A DNA stretch of 64,000 nucleotides from Ferroplasma acidarmanus Fer1. Its GTDB lineage: Archaea > Thermoplasmatota > Thermoplasmata > Thermoplasmatales > Thermoplasmataceae. The notes below the pieces were generated by a model. That model had not been told where the DNA came from. It saw only the letters and a list, made by a program, of their open reading frames with translations, and searched no databases. A program made the translations under genes and the position numbers. The stretch lies in contig NC_021592.1 of NCBI RefSeq assembly GCF_000152265.2, positions 1,240,001-1,304,000 on the forward strand, written 5' to 3'. Positions 36,346-45,815 of the stretch are shown in pieces; the stretch's first letter is position 1, and every line of letters starts with the position of its first letter.

Positions 36346-37257
36346 ATGGAACATGATTTTAAAATTATTGATTACATAATAAAGGGGAATGAAACACATG
36401 ACGGTGCAGGTGTGAAGCTAAAACGTATTTTTGGTGGTCCGAATACCGTTCAATTGACAGACCCATTTCTGCTTCTTGACCACTTCGGGTCAGATCGCAT
36501 AGAAGATTATATTGCAGGATTTCCATGGCATCCACACAGGGGAATAGAGACAATAACTTACCTGCTTTCTGGAAAAGTAGAACACAGGGACAGCACAGAC
36601 CACCGTGGAACAATATACCCTGATGAACTTCAGTGGATGACCGCAGGTAGCGGCATATTCCATGAAGAAATGCCAAAACCACTTGATGAAAAAAACCCTG
36701 AGGAACTGATAAAGGCATACGGAATGCCCACTCTTGTTTCAGGATTCCAGCTGTGGCTTAATTTACCTGCTAAGTATAAAATGTCTACTCCCGCTTACCG
36801 CAGCATCAAGGGCAGTGAAGTTCCTAAAATTGAAATTGACGGTGCAACATTAAAAATTATAGCAGGAGAATATAACAAAGTATCTGGCATGTACAATTCA
36901 CAGTACGGCATCGACCCGCTATACCTCGATATTACAATGGATGAGGACTCAGATTTTGTTTATAGGGTTAAAGATGGATACACATCACTGATATTTTCTA
37001 TAACAGGAGAAGGAATATCTAACGGCCAGAAACTTGAACCTGATACTGCCGCAATAATGTCCAGAAATGGTAATTTCATAAAAATTCATACAGGAAATTC
37101 AAAATACCGCTTTATCCTTCTATCCGGAAAACCATTGAATGAACCTATTAAGTGGTATGGGCCAATAGTAATGAATACAGATGAACAGATACGTGAGGCT
37201 ATAAGCGACCTGAATAACAATAATTTTGTCCGTGAAAAGAATCCCATAGTAGAATAA
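36346..37257 (+). CDS. Pirin-family cupin protein
   Basis: Bicupin of 303 residues. The metal-binding motif HPHRGIETITYLLSG with further His/Glu (HRDSTDH, FHEEMP) is intact in the N-terminal cupin, the pattern of pirins with quercetinase-like or redox-sensing roles. The ATG at 36346 is preceded by GGTGA with 5-nt spacing; ATG 36334 in the same frame and a far upstream TTG are alternatives. A TATA-like TTTAAAT lies at 36310-36316. Single gene; substrate unknown. Confidence 0.88.
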   Translation: MEHDFKIIDYIIKGNETHDGAGVKLKRIFGGPNTVQLTDPFLLLDHFGSDRIEDYIAGFPWHPHRGIETITYLLSGKVEHRDSTDHRGTIYPDELQWMTAGSGIFHEEMPKPLDEKNPEELIKAYGMPTLVSGFQLWLNLPAKYKMSTPAYRSIKGSEVPKIEIDGATLKIIAGEYNKVSGMYNSQYGIDPLYLDITMDEDSDFVYRVKDGYTSLIFSITGEGISNGQKLEPDTAAIMSRNGNFIKIHTGNSKYRFILLSGKPLNEPIKWYGPIVMNTDEQIREAISDLNNNNFVREKNPIVE

Positions 37258-37329
37258 GTTATTCTGTAAGAATTATATATCTATTCTATTTTTAGATAAG
37301 AATTAAATATCCTGTTGCAATGGTATGAC

Positions 37330-38166
37330 ATGGAAAATGATAGCGATGCCAATCAGTATATGATATCACTGAAATATCAGTTTAAATCATACCTGCGGAC
37401 AAAAAGATTCCTGGGGTTGATTTTATTTACAACAATAATATCTATAGGTATTACCGCTTTAATGCTTCATGATGAATACTCAATGCTCAAAGCCGGAACT
37501 CCTTTATTATACTTTTATAAGTACCTTTCGGGATTTTCGGCTGATCTGGTTGTAATTATAGGTGCATTCTTCGGTGGGGATATTATTTCCACAGATACCG
37601 GCACAAATGCCGCATACTACACACTTGTGCAGCCTGTAAGGAGATCCATATTATTTGTAGGTAGATTTACTGCTGCCTTAATATCTTCATTTATAATAGT
37701 GCTGGTTTACTTCGTAGTTGGCGTTGGCAGTTCCCTTTACCTCTATGGAAAGGTAACACCGGTTATATTTGAAAGCCTTGGAATACTCGTATTATTCCTG
37801 GCAGCTGCAATTGCATTTGCATCACTGTTCTCAGGTATATTTAAAGGGCAATCAAGCGGGATTATTGTTTCAGTATTATTGCTCTTCATAGGATTCCCTA
37901 TAATAGATGAATTTGTAGGCAGTATCGGTGGCATAGACCCGCTATTTTCACTTAACTTTGCCGGTGAAATCATGTACCTTATCTTTGAAAAACCATACCC
38001 TGCGGTTAAGGCATCAGGCAGTGGTTTTGGCCCTGGTGCTGGTGCAGGTGCATTTTACACCTTCAGCCCGACAGTGATGCAGGGACTTGGTGTGCTGATT
38101 GCATACATAATAATATGCGGGATAATTGCGATAATATTGTACTCAAGGAGGCAAATAGAGGGATAA
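37330..38166 (+). CDS. ABC transporter permease, ABC-2 type
   Basis: A 278-residue membrane protein with six hydrophobic segments, in the style of ABC-2/NatB exporter permeases. There is a first helix near residues 33-50, then a cluster ending at the C-terminal helix just before RRQIEG. The ATG at 37330 lies about 25 nt after an AATTAAATAT TATA element, so it was preferred to an upstream TTG. The ATPase gene starts 2 nt after its stop, so the pair forms one exporter. A Gly/Ala-rich loop near residue 240 is unusual. Confidence 0.85.
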   Translation: MENDSDANQYMISLKYQFKSYLRTKRFLGLILFTTIISIGITALMLHDEYSMLKAGTPLLYFYKYLSGFSADLVVIIGAFFGGDIISTDTGTNAAYYTLVQPVRRSILFVGRFTAALISSFIIVLVYFVVGVGSSLYLYGKVTPVIFESLGILVLFLAAAIAFASLFSGIFKGQSSGIIVSVLLLFIGFPIIDEFVGSIGGIDPLFSLNFAGEIMYLIFEKPYPAVKASGSGFGPGAGAGAFYTFSPTVMQGLGVLIAYIIICGIIAIILYSRRQIEG

Positions 38167-38168
38167 AT

Positions 38169-39083
38169 ATGGAAATAACATTCAATAAAGTTACAAAGAA
38201 ATACCATAAATTTATGGCACTCGATGATGTTTCATTCAATTACCGTGACCATGGGGCTATTGGGTATCTCGGGCCAAACGGCGCTGGAAAGACCACAACC
38301 CTTAAGGTTATGACAAATCTCCTCCGCCCGTCGGAAGGGCATGCAGAATTAAATGGCATAGACGTAAATAAATATCCAAAGAAAGCACTGGCAAATGTTG
38401 GCTCTATGATAGAAACGCCAACTCCATATCCATTTCTTACTGTGAAAGAATCAATGCAATTTGTTGGTGAATTAAGAGGAATAGATAAAAAAACAATCAA
38501 TTCAAAGATAGATGAATTCTATGATGCATTGAAATTGCCACCATTGACATCGAAAATGGGCCAGCTATCCAAAGGTCAGAGGCAAAGGGCAGTGTTTGCA
38601 TCTGTATTAATATCTGATCCAGATGTAGTTATACTTGATGAACCCACCAGCGGGCTTGATCCATTTGAAAGAAAGATATTCCGGGATTTTATACTGGAAT
38701 TGAAAAAAACCAAACTGGTCTTCTTTTCATCACATATACTTTCAGAGGTTTCAGAAACCTGTGACGATGTGATTTTTATTAATCATGGCAAGATACTGAA
38801 ACAGGGTAAAATTGATGAGATAGCCCAGGAGTTTAACACCAATGCCGTCTCTATAGAATTCCTCAAACCCTTAGATAACAATATGATAAAAAACATTCAG
38901 TCACTGGGAAGCGGTGTATTAAAGACAGATGGGAAATACGCCGTAATTAAATTTTCAGGGAAGGAAGATGAAAGGGCACAGATACTGGAGAATGCAATAA
39001 AACTTGCACCAATTATTTCATATACTTCGTATGGTTCTGACCTGGAATCCGCATACCTGTCAATTCTGGGTGAGAAATCCTAA
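38169..39083 (+). CDS. ABC transporter ATP-binding protein
   Basis: ABC ATPase of 304 residues, the CcmA/NatA type that pairs with ABC-2 permeases. Walker A GPNGAGKTT (about residues 36-44), signature LSKGQRQR, Walker B VVILDEPTSGLDP and the switch histidine in FFSSHILSE are present. A C-terminal extension of about 90 residues follows, common in drug or antibiotic exporters. The ATG at 38169 follows GAGGG; the frame is open 18 codons further upstream inside the permease gene. Confidence 0.92.
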   Translation: MEITFNKVTKKYHKFMALDDVSFNYRDHGAIGYLGPNGAGKTTTLKVMTNLLRPSEGHAELNGIDVNKYPKKALANVGSMIETPTPYPFLTVKESMQFVGELRGIDKKTINSKIDEFYDALKLPPLTSKMGQLSKGQRQRAVFASVLISDPDVVILDEPTSGLDPFERKIFRDFILELKKTKLVFFSSHILSEVSETCDDVIFINHGKILKQGKIDEIAQEFNTNAVSIEFLKPLDNNMIKNIQSLGSGVLKTDGKYAVIKFSGKEDERAQILENAIKLAPIISYTSYGSDLESAYLSILGEKS

Positions 39084-39100
39084 CTATAGTGGTGGAGTCA

Positions 39101-40552
39101 ATGCTAAGGAAATTCCCGGATAATTTCATGTTCGGTACCGCAACAAGCCCATTTCAGGTGGAAATGGGCAGATCAGATAATTCTATATCTTCAGAGAGCG
39201 ACTGGTATAAATGGTCACATGATAGTAATATAATACAGAAAACCTATGTAAGCGGAGATTTCCCGGACGATGGCCCGGATTTCTGGAATAATTATAAAAG
39301 ATTCATCGATGCTTCTATTGATATGGGAAATAATTCCATAAGAATTGGCATAGATTGGGCCAGAATATTCAAAACATCAACTGAAAGTGTGGATGCAGTT
39401 GCAAGCAAAAACGAAAAGGGTGATGTTTATGCAATGTCATTCCCTGATAACGTTATCCAGAGAATGGATTCCATTGCGGATAATGATGCTGTAAAGCATT
39501 ATGTTGAAATAATGGAATACATAAAGGCAAAAAATTTAAAGCTTATTTTAACAGCATACCACTGGCCTTTGCCACTATGGCTCCATGATCCTGTAAAATG
39601 TAACCAGGACTTTGCAAATTGCAGGGAAAAAGGATGGGGAGACAAAGCCACAGTAGAGGAATTCGGCAAATACATTTATTATATTTATAATAAATTTCAC
39701 AGATATGTAGATATATGGAATACACTGAATGAACCGAACATAATAGCTATTAATGGCTATGTTTATGGCAATCTGGAGGGATTTCCTCCTGGATTGTCTA
39801 ACTTTTCAATAGCTGTATCCGTTATGAGGAACCTCGCCTACGCACATAATATAGCATATAAAATTATCAAGGCACTTGATCATTCCTCACAGGTCGGGAT
39901 CAATGTAGCTGTCCCATATTTCCAGCCTGAAATGGATACACCGGAAAACAGGTTCATTGTAAATTATGTTAAACACATTTTTTATGACCTGTACCTCAAT
40001 TCTGCCCTGTACGGAAACTTTGACAATTCCCTATCTGGAATTTTTAATGAATCACGCCCCTCTGAATTTGCAGGTACAGATTTTATAGGAATAGATTATT
40101 ACAGCAGGATAAGGGTAAGATATGTGGACAACGACAATGTTGACCTGAGGTATAGATTTGCCTTTTTGCCCTGCAGCAAGTGCTCGGATAATTACTGGGA
40201 TATATTTCCTGAAGGCATACGCAATGTTTCGAGGTCAGTATTCAACCATTACAGAAAACCTGTTATGATACTGGAAAATGGGGTTGCGGATGCAGAAGGA
40301 TCATTGCGCAAAGAATTCATAGAAAAACATCTTATAGAGCTACATAAGGCCATTAAGGAAGATTATATACCTGTAAAAGGATATTTCCACTGGTCTATAG
40401 TGGATAACTATGAATGGGCCAGGGGTTATAAGGACAAATTCGGGCTTTATAAAATCAATAATGGAGAATTCGTGAAAACGGAAGCCTCTGAATTTTATAG
40501 CAAAATATGCCACGATCATGGTGTGGAGGACGAAGATTTTAAAACTTATTAG
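39101..40552 (+). CDS. Glycoside hydrolase family 1 beta-glycosidase
   Basis: Beta-galactosidase/beta-glucosidase of 483 residues, close to the size of Sulfolobus LacS. The acid/base Glu is in TLNEPN (about residue 211) and the nucleophile Glu in ILENGVAD (about residue 392). FGTATSPFQVEMG near the start is the family's N-terminal signature. A GGTGG site 4-5 nt before the ATG at 39101 decides the start over GTG codons upstream. It follows the ABC genes by 17 bp and may be co-transcribed. No signal peptide, so it acts on imported sugars or internal glycans. Confidence 0.92.
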   Translation: MLRKFPDNFMFGTATSPFQVEMGRSDNSISSESDWYKWSHDSNIIQKTYVSGDFPDDGPDFWNNYKRFIDASIDMGNNSIRIGIDWARIFKTSTESVDAVASKNEKGDVYAMSFPDNVIQRMDSIADNDAVKHYVEIMEYIKAKNLKLILTAYHWPLPLWLHDPVKCNQDFANCREKGWGDKATVEEFGKYIYYIYNKFHRYVDIWNTLNEPNIIAINGYVYGNLEGFPPGLSNFSIAVSVMRNLAYAHNIAYKIIKALDHSSQVGINVAVPYFQPEMDTPENRFIVNYVKHIFYDLYLNSALYGNFDNSLSGIFNESRPSEFAGTDFIGIDYYSRIRVRYVDNDNVDLRYRFAFLPCSKCSDNYWDIFPEGIRNVSRSVFNHYRKPVMILENGVADAEGSLRKEFIEKHLIELHKAIKEDYIPVKGYFHWSIVDNYEWARGYKDKFGLYKINNGEFVKTEASEFYSKICHDHGVEDEDFKTY

Positions 40553-40616
40553 CTAAATGAAATCCAGAGAGAATGCATAAAGGTTAAAAATATATAATAA
40601 AGCTATATACTATTAT

Positions 40617-41231
40617 ATGTATCTACGAAGCTATTTAAATTCACCCGAAGTAATGGAATTAATAGATCATATAGTGCATTCTGATTTTGTAGAAGCTATG
40701 AAAGATGGGACTATAGAGGATGAGCGATTCAGGTATTACTTAAAGCAGGATCATATATACGTGAAATATTATAAAGCAGCAGGAGAAGTTATAGGGAAAA
40801 ATACCGGTGATGATAATATCAGGGAACTCTACAATGAAATTGGCAGTGAAGAGCCAGAATTTCACAGGAACATGTTAAAGCAATTTGGAATAGATGAGGC
40901 CGGAATAAAAGAATCTGAAATAAACTATACAACATATTCTTACATAAATCACCTTTTGCGCTGGTCAAAAGACTCTTCTATTAACGGGATGCTATCCATG
41001 TTCCCATGCCAGTGGTCTTACGGTTATATTGCGGAAGCAACTGCAGCACCCTCAGAAAAATATCTATTCTGGTTTGATTTTTACCGGTCAAAAGATTACA
41101 GGTCAATAACTGATAAATATCTTGAAATATTGCAAAAAGAACCTTTAAGCACATATCAGGAACAGATTATCAAATTTGGCCTGGAGTATGAATTAAATTA
41201 CTGGAAAGAATGCTATATCGAAATAAAATAA
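40617..41231 (+). CDS. tenA: TenA-family aminopyrimidine hydrolase
   Basis: Thiamin-salvage enzyme of 204 residues of the all-helical TenA/haem-oxygenase fold; TenA hydrolyses aminopyrimidines from degraded thiamin to HMP. The active-site cysteine region reads FPCQWSYGYIAEA, so it belongs to the Cys-containing group, and the C-terminal Glu/Tyr region is present. An AAATATATAAT element lies about 25 nt before the ATG. The folC gene follows closely, so the two may share a transcript. Confidence 0.88.
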   Translation: MYLRSYLNSPEVMELIDHIVHSDFVEAMKDGTIEDERFRYYLKQDHIYVKYYKAAGEVIGKNTGDDNIRELYNEIGSEEPEFHRNMLKQFGIDEAGIKESEINYTTYSYINHLLRWSKDSSINGMLSMFPCQWSYGYIAEATAAPSEKYLFWFDFYRSKDYRSITDKYLEILQKEPLSTYQEQIIKFGLEYELNYWKECYIEIK

Positions 41232-41255
41232 ATAGTGGTTTACCATTCACATCTA

Positions 41256-42542
41256 ATGATAAACGGGGCACTGGATTACCTGTATAACCTCAAACGGGAA
41301 GGCATTAAACTGGACCTGACTGCAACTCAGGATTTCGCCAGCCATGTGGGCAATCCACAGTCTAAATTTAAGACGATACACATAGCAGGAACCAATGGAA
41401 AAGGTTCTATAGCATCATATGTGTATAATATACTCCGGCAAAAGTATAAAACAGGAATGTACACATCCCCGCATTTGCTTGATTTCAACGAAAGAATAAT
41501 ACTTGATTTAAATATGATTCCCGATAGTTATATTATTGATTTTATGAACTCAAACCGCGATTATATAGAAAATCTTGCAACCATATATAGAAATCCCACA
41601 TTTTTTGAAACCACAACAGTAATGGCATTCAAATATTTTGCTGACAATAATGCTGACTACGCGGCGATTGAAGTCGGACTAGGTGGGAGGCTGGATTCTA
41701 CCAATATAATTAACCCGGAAGTAAGCGTCATTGCACAGATAGGGTATGAACATTATCAGAGGCTGGGCTGTTCACTAACTTCAATAGCCCACGAAAAGGG
41801 TGGAATAATCAAAAATGGAAAACCGGTTGTACTGCTGGATAATAAACCCGAAGTTGTGGCAGAGATTACTAAAATTGCCAGTGTAAGGAATTCAAAGCTT
41901 GTAAAAATTTCAGATTATTGCTCTATAACGGATCTTAAATTCAATCTTGACGGCATGTCTTTTAAGCTCCAGACACCCGTAGAGGAATATCATATCACCA
42001 CATCAAACCTCGGATTATTCCAGCTCGGCAATATCAGCACAGCAGTAGCAAGCATGGAACTTCTGCCGGAAGGGTCCCCCGGTAAAAAATCCATAGAAAA
42101 AGGTATAAGGGAAAGTAGATGGCCATCCAGGTTTGAGGTAATAAGCAGGGAACCACTGGTAATAATGGACTCATCACATAACCCTCCCGCAGCACACGCA
42201 CTAGTAGAGACCTTCTCAAACTTTGTAACGCAAAAGCCGGTACTGTTGATAGGAATGCTTGATGACAAGGATTATTTCTCCTATATGTCAATATTAAGAA
42301 AACTTTCAGACAGTGTAATTTTAACCACACCGGATGAACCATCCCGTTCACTGGATCCGGATGCCCTGGCAGCTGGCATAGGACATATGTTTCCTTCTAT
42401 CAGAATAATTAAGGACCCAGTTGAGGCGTATAATTTTGCAATTCAGAATTATAGCTGTGTTCTGGTAACAGGTTCAATGTATCTTGTAGGCATGTTAAAA
42501 AAGTATCTGGGTTCGTCTGTCAGACCGTTTAACATGGATTAA
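41256..42542 (+). CDS. folC: Folylpolyglutamate/dihydrofolate synthase
   Basis: Mur-ligase-like ATP-dependent enzyme of 428 residues that adds glutamate to dihydropteroate or folate-type cofactors. The P-loop AGTNGKGS, the FFETTTVMAF region, the GGRLDSTN motif and the C-terminal MDSSHNPPA motif are clear. The ATG at 41256 gives the family N-terminus (MINGALDYLYNL); a GTG at 41235, 3 nt after tenA, is an alternative. The true pterin substrate in this archaeon could differ from folate. Confidence 0.88.
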   Translation: MINGALDYLYNLKREGIKLDLTATQDFASHVGNPQSKFKTIHIAGTNGKGSIASYVYNILRQKYKTGMYTSPHLLDFNERIILDLNMIPDSYIIDFMNSNRDYIENLATIYRNPTFFETTTVMAFKYFADNNADYAAIEVGLGGRLDSTNIINPEVSVIAQIGYEHYQRLGCSLTSIAHEKGGIIKNGKPVVLLDNKPEVVAEITKIASVRNSKLVKISDYCSITDLKFNLDGMSFKLQTPVEEYHITTSNLGLFQLGNISTAVASMELLPEGSPGKKSIEKGIRESRWPSRFEVISREPLVIMDSSHNPPAAHALVETFSNFVTQKPVLLIGMLDDKDYFSYMSILRKLSDSVILTTPDEPSRSLDPDALAAGIGHMFPSIRIIKDPVEAYNFAIQNYSCVLVTGSMYLVGMLKKYLGSSVRPFNMD

Positions 42543-42625
42543 TCTATCGGTAAAATAGTAGGTAACAAACCAGGTTAAAAAACCTATTTGTATGTAGAAT
42601 ATATATGATGTAATTACTGGTATCT
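42543..42625 (+). promoter_or_regulatory. Promoter and inverted repeats before cdc6
   Basis: An 83-bp gap with the inverted repeat AGGTT-AAAA-AACCT (42572-42585), nested with TAGGT (42559-42563) and ACCTA (42582-42586), then a TATA element (GAATATATATG, 42597-42607) about 25 nt before the ATG. Orc1/Cdc6 genes often lie beside an origin and bind repeats there; whether these are origin boxes is untested and no standard ORB sequence was recognised. Confidence 0.4.
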
Positions 42626-43894
42626 ATGGACAATCCTTTTATCAAATACAACAAATCAAACGATTACGTGGTGGGCGACCTGAAGAAACTCAGCAGTTCA
42701 TACATACCCGATAACTTCCCACACAGGGAAAAGCAGATAGATAGCATTGCAAGGGTTCTGAGCTCCATCGTTACAGGCGGGCTGTCATCAAATCTGCTGC
42801 TTTATGGCAAATCAGGCTCTGGCAAGACCTCTTCAGTTATTTATGTTACAGGCATGCTTAAGGAAACACTCAAAGGAAATATTAATATTATTTACATTAA
42901 CTGTGAAATTTATGATTCGCAGTATTCCATCCTGGTATACCTTACCAATGCCATAAATTCTGGAGATGCCCCCATTCCCATACTTGGCCTTCCCCAGGAC
43001 AAAATATATTTTGAACTGGTTAAAAGATTAAACAAATCAGGGCGTTATACAGTAATAATACTGGATGAGATAGATAAGTTGATTCAGAAGAGCGGCAGTG
43101 ACGCTCTTTACGTGCTTTTAAAGATAATGGCGGATAGCAACACATCATTGATAGGAATAACAAATGATGCATCATTTGTAAATGCACTGGATGCCCGTGT
43201 GCAGAGCAGGTTGAACCAGGAAAGCATCATATTTCCCCCATACAATGCTATGGAACTCAGGGATATACTGAATTTCAGGGTTTCAGGAATAATTAAAGAT
43301 GGATTTATCACAGAAGCATCCATAAACCTCTGCGCTGCTTTGGGTGCCCAGGAACACGGTGATGCGAGGAAGTCTATAGACCTCCTGAGAATAGCCATAG
43401 ATTCTGCCCTGAAGGACGGTAAAGATTGTGTTACTATAGATGATGTATACCTTGCCCGTGACAGGTTTGAGATGAACGTTCTGAAGGAGTCAATAAGGAC
43501 GCTTCCCATCCATTCGAAGATGGTGCTGCTTAGCGCATGCCTCACACAGGAAACAGACGCAGATCTTTCAGTGACCGGTGAAATATATGAAAATTATGGG
43601 AACATATGCACCGAGCTGGGATTCCAGCCTCTTACAATGAGGCGGATATCAGATCTGCTGTCTGATCTGGAAGATACAGGCCTGCTTACCACAAATACAA
43701 GATCACTGGGAAGATATGGAAGAATGAAATTTATCAGGGTAATGGGTTCTATACAGAACGTAAAGGGATACACCCTTGAAGATCCTGCATTCGTAAATTT
43801 TCAGGGTTCAAAAATAGTCCGCCAGTCCAAATTAAGAACCAATTTTGATGCGTATGTGGAAACTTATAAAAACGGCGATTTTGACAATAAATGA
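42626..43894 (+). CDS. cdc6: Orc1/Cdc6 replication initiator
   Basis: Archaeal origin-recognition and MCM-loading AAA+ ATPase of 422 residues. Walker A GKSGSGKT is at residues 61-68, Walker B ILDEID near 150, with sensor-1 (ITND) and sensor-2 (GDARKSIDLLR) in place; a C-terminal winged-helix domain binds DNA. The leaderless ATG follows a TATA box by about 25 nt. The neighbours are folC on one side and a small unknown gene on the other. Confidence 0.95.
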   Translation: MDNPFIKYNKSNDYVVGDLKKLSSSYIPDNFPHREKQIDSIARVLSSIVTGGLSSNLLLYGKSGSGKTSSVIYVTGMLKETLKGNINIIYINCEIYDSQYSILVYLTNAINSGDAPIPILGLPQDKIYFELVKRLNKSGRYTVIILDEIDKLIQKSGSDALYVLLKIMADSNTSLIGITNDASFVNALDARVQSRLNQESIIFPPYNAMELRDILNFRVSGIIKDGFITEASINLCAALGAQEHGDARKSIDLLRIAIDSALKDGKDCVTIDDVYLARDRFEMNVLKESIRTLPIHSKMVLLSACLTQETDADLSVTGEIYENYGNICTELGFQPLTMRRISDLLSDLEDTGLLTTNTRSLGRYGRMKFIRVMGSIQNVKGYTLEDPAFVNFQGSKIVRQSKLRTNFDAYVETYKNGDFDNK

Positions 43895-43979
43895 GTTTTA
43901 CAATCACCGGAGTGAAAGTTTCCAGTGTTGCGCATATGCCTGTCACAAAAATTTAATAAGGTTTTTACAATAATGGAAT

Positions 43980-44270
43980 ATGTTTAAATTATACAAACTG
44001 CCAAAGGAAGATAGGGGAATTATAGACGCCCTCCTTGCCGATGATGTTGTCGGGAGGCAGACAATTACCTATAAAGATGGAGTCAATTATGGCTATGATT
44101 CATCATATATTGTTCTTATAGAAGGTCCTGAAGATATTTTTAAAAACGTTGAAACTATTGCATCAGGAAAACTTGAACCGCTGGGCAAATCAAAACAGGA
44201 AGATATATACAAAAAGATCAAAGATGAGGAAAACAACTCCCAGAATGGGCTGGGCTTTATTTTTGGATGA
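43980..44270 (+). CDS. Unrecognised 96-residue protein
   Basis: A small soluble protein, mixed alpha/beta, with no recognised family. It has a C-terminal charged linker and a hydrophobic last segment (NGLGFIFG). It is leaderless, with TTTAATAAG about 25 nt upstream, and its stop overlaps the ATG of the UPF0200 kinase gene (ATGA), so the two are made together and probably work together. Confidence 0.75.
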   Translation: MFKLYKLPKEDRGIIDALLADDVVGRQTITYKDGVNYGYDSSYIVLIEGPEDIFKNVETIASGKLEPLGKSKQEDIYKKIKDEENNSQNGLGFIFG

Positions 44271-44836
44271 ATATGCTTATCATAACAGGCATGCCGGGTT
44301 CTGGCAAAGATGAATTTGTAAAGGTTGCAAAATCTATGGGCTTTATAGATGCCCATATGGGGAACACAGTAAAGAAAAATGCCTTGGAAAAGAAAATTCC
44401 CTTAGATGATGGAAGTATAGGTGCATATGCAACTGAAGAGCGCAAGAAATACGGTATGGATATCTGGGCAAAGAGAACCGCAGAATTGATTACTGAACCT
44501 GATATAACTATAGTGGATGGTTTAAGAAATGAGGAAGAGCTTGATTATTTTAAGGGCAATTTCCAGAATATTATAGTAATAGCAGTATTTGCAAATGAAA
44601 ATGACCGCCTTGAAAGAATACTTGCAAGGGATAGGGAAGACGATTCACATAATTATAATGGCATGCACCAGCGCGATAATCGTGAACTTTCATGGGGTAT
44701 CGGAAAAGTAATATCACTCGCAGATTACATGATAGTAAACGACTCAAGCCTGGATGAATACCATAAAAATGTAAAAATTCTACTTAACCATATTATTTCA
44801 AGGCATCCTGAGATAAATATAAAATCAGGCGCCTAA
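44267..44836 (+). CDS. UPF0200-family nucleotide kinase-like protein
   Basis: A P-loop protein of 189 residues, related to dephospho-CoA and adenylate kinases. The P-loop GMPGSGKDE is at residues 8-16, followed by the family's MGNTVKKNALEK and VDGLRNEEELDYF segments. Its substrate is not established. Translationally coupled to the small gene upstream; its 3' end overlaps the convergent purQ gene by 12 nt. Confidence 0.85.
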   Translation: MNMLIITGMPGSGKDEFVKVAKSMGFIDAHMGNTVKKNALEKKIPLDDGSIGAYATEERKKYGMDIWAKRTAELITEPDITIVDGLRNEEELDYFKGNFQNIIVIAVFANENDRLERILARDREDDSHNYNGMHQRDNRELSWGIGKVISLADYMIVNDSSLDEYHKNVKILLNHIISRHPEINIKSGA

Positions 44837-45607
44837 TTTTTTTGTATACTCATAAAGGGAATTAAAGAAGACCTCTCCTGTTCCATTCTTATGCTTGTTG
44901 CCATCATTCATCATCTGAAAGCCGTAATAAACCCTTTCAGGATGTGGCATAAGACCTATTACATTTCCTTCCCTGTTTGTCAATCCAGCTATGTCCATAA
45001 CAGACCCATTGGGATTCCATGGGTATGAAGAATCGGTGCCGTTAATATCTGTATATTGAAAGATCATCTGATCATTTTCTATAACAGAATCCAGTGTTTT
45101 CTTGCTGTCAAATATTACTTTCCCTTCCATGTGGGCAACAGGAACCTGTAATATCTTGCCCTCAAAATGCCGCCTAAAAATTTTGTTTTTTGATGTATAC
45201 TTTATGTATGTATACCTGCATTCAAACCTATCAGAATCATTTGTTCCCAGAACCATGGTTCTTTTTCTTTCTGTACCTGTATCTGGAATCATGCCCAGTT
45301 CGCTCAGAACCTGGAAGCCGTTGCATACACCTATCAGTATTTTTCCTGAATCTACAAATTTATTAAGCTCATTTATGTGCGGTGCTAAACGGGAAGCAAA
45401 TATTGCTCCTGCCCTTACATAATCGCCGGCTGAAAAGCCTCCTGGTATAAACAATAAATCATAATCTTCAAACTTCTTCTTTCCTATTTCCGATACATGT
45501 ACATATTCAGATTCAAAACCGGATCTTCTAAGGGAAAGGAAAGCCTCTTCTTCATTATTGGTGCCTTCCATTCTTAAAATTCCAGCCTTTAATTCATTAC
45601 TTTGCAC
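44825..45607 (-). CDS. purQ: Phosphoribosylformylglycinamidine synthase, PurQ
   Basis: Glutaminase subunit (260 residues) of FGAM synthase in purine synthesis. The class I glutamine amidotransferase triad is visible: C95 in [13 protein letters not shown] and the His/Glu pair in [10 protein letters not shown]. The start is a GTG that lies inside the last codons of the rpl40e gene (11-nt overlap), so translation follows from L40e. PurL and PurS are not in this window. Confidence 0.93.
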   Translation of the reverse strand: MQSNELKAGILRMEGTNNEEEAFLSLRRSGFESEYVHVSEIGKKKFEDYDLLFIPGGFSAGDYVRAGAIFASRLAPHINELNKFVDSGKILIGVCNGFQVLSELGMIPDTGTERKRTMVLGTNDSDRFECRYTYIKYTSKNKIFRRHFEGKILQVPVAHMEGKVIFDSKKTLDSVIENDQMIFQYTDINGTDSSYPWNPNGSVMDIAGLTNREGNVIGLMPHPERVYYGFQMMNDGNKHKNGTGEVFFNSLYEYTKKLGA

Positions 45608-45746
45608 TCTTTCTCTCCTTTGATTTGACTCTTAATCCAGTATAACCGCATTTTCTGCATTTTGTTGCGTTTATTGAATTTCTTGCATAACATTTCATAC
45701 ATATTTTGCGTGTCAATCTTCTTTCTATTGCTTCTGCGAACGGCAT
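45597..45746 (-). CDS. rpl40e: Large ribosomal subunit protein eL40
   Basis: A 49-residue zinc-ribbon ribosomal protein, too short for most gene finders. The four zinc cysteines are C16, C19, C30 and C33 (ICMKC and KCRKCGYTG), with a basic tail. The ATG is preceded by GGAGTG at a good distance. The stop codon region overlaps the GTG start of purQ. The insertion element to the right ends 52 bp upstream, leaving a TTAAAATATT-like promoter element in place. Confidence 0.9.
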   Translation of the reverse strand: MPFAEAIERRLTRKICMKCYARNSINATKCRKCGYTGLRVKSKERKSAK

Positions 45747-45789
45747 AAAATCACTCACTCCTTATCTTTTAAGAATATTTTAACTTTGT

Positions 45790-45798
45790 TGTAAAATG
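45790..45798. repeat. Left 9-bp target duplication
   Basis: TGTAAAATG, identical to 47068-47076, immediately outside the 17-bp inverted repeat of the DUF2080 element. Confidence 0.88.
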
Positions 45799-45815
45799 GG
45801 GTGTGGGACACTATT

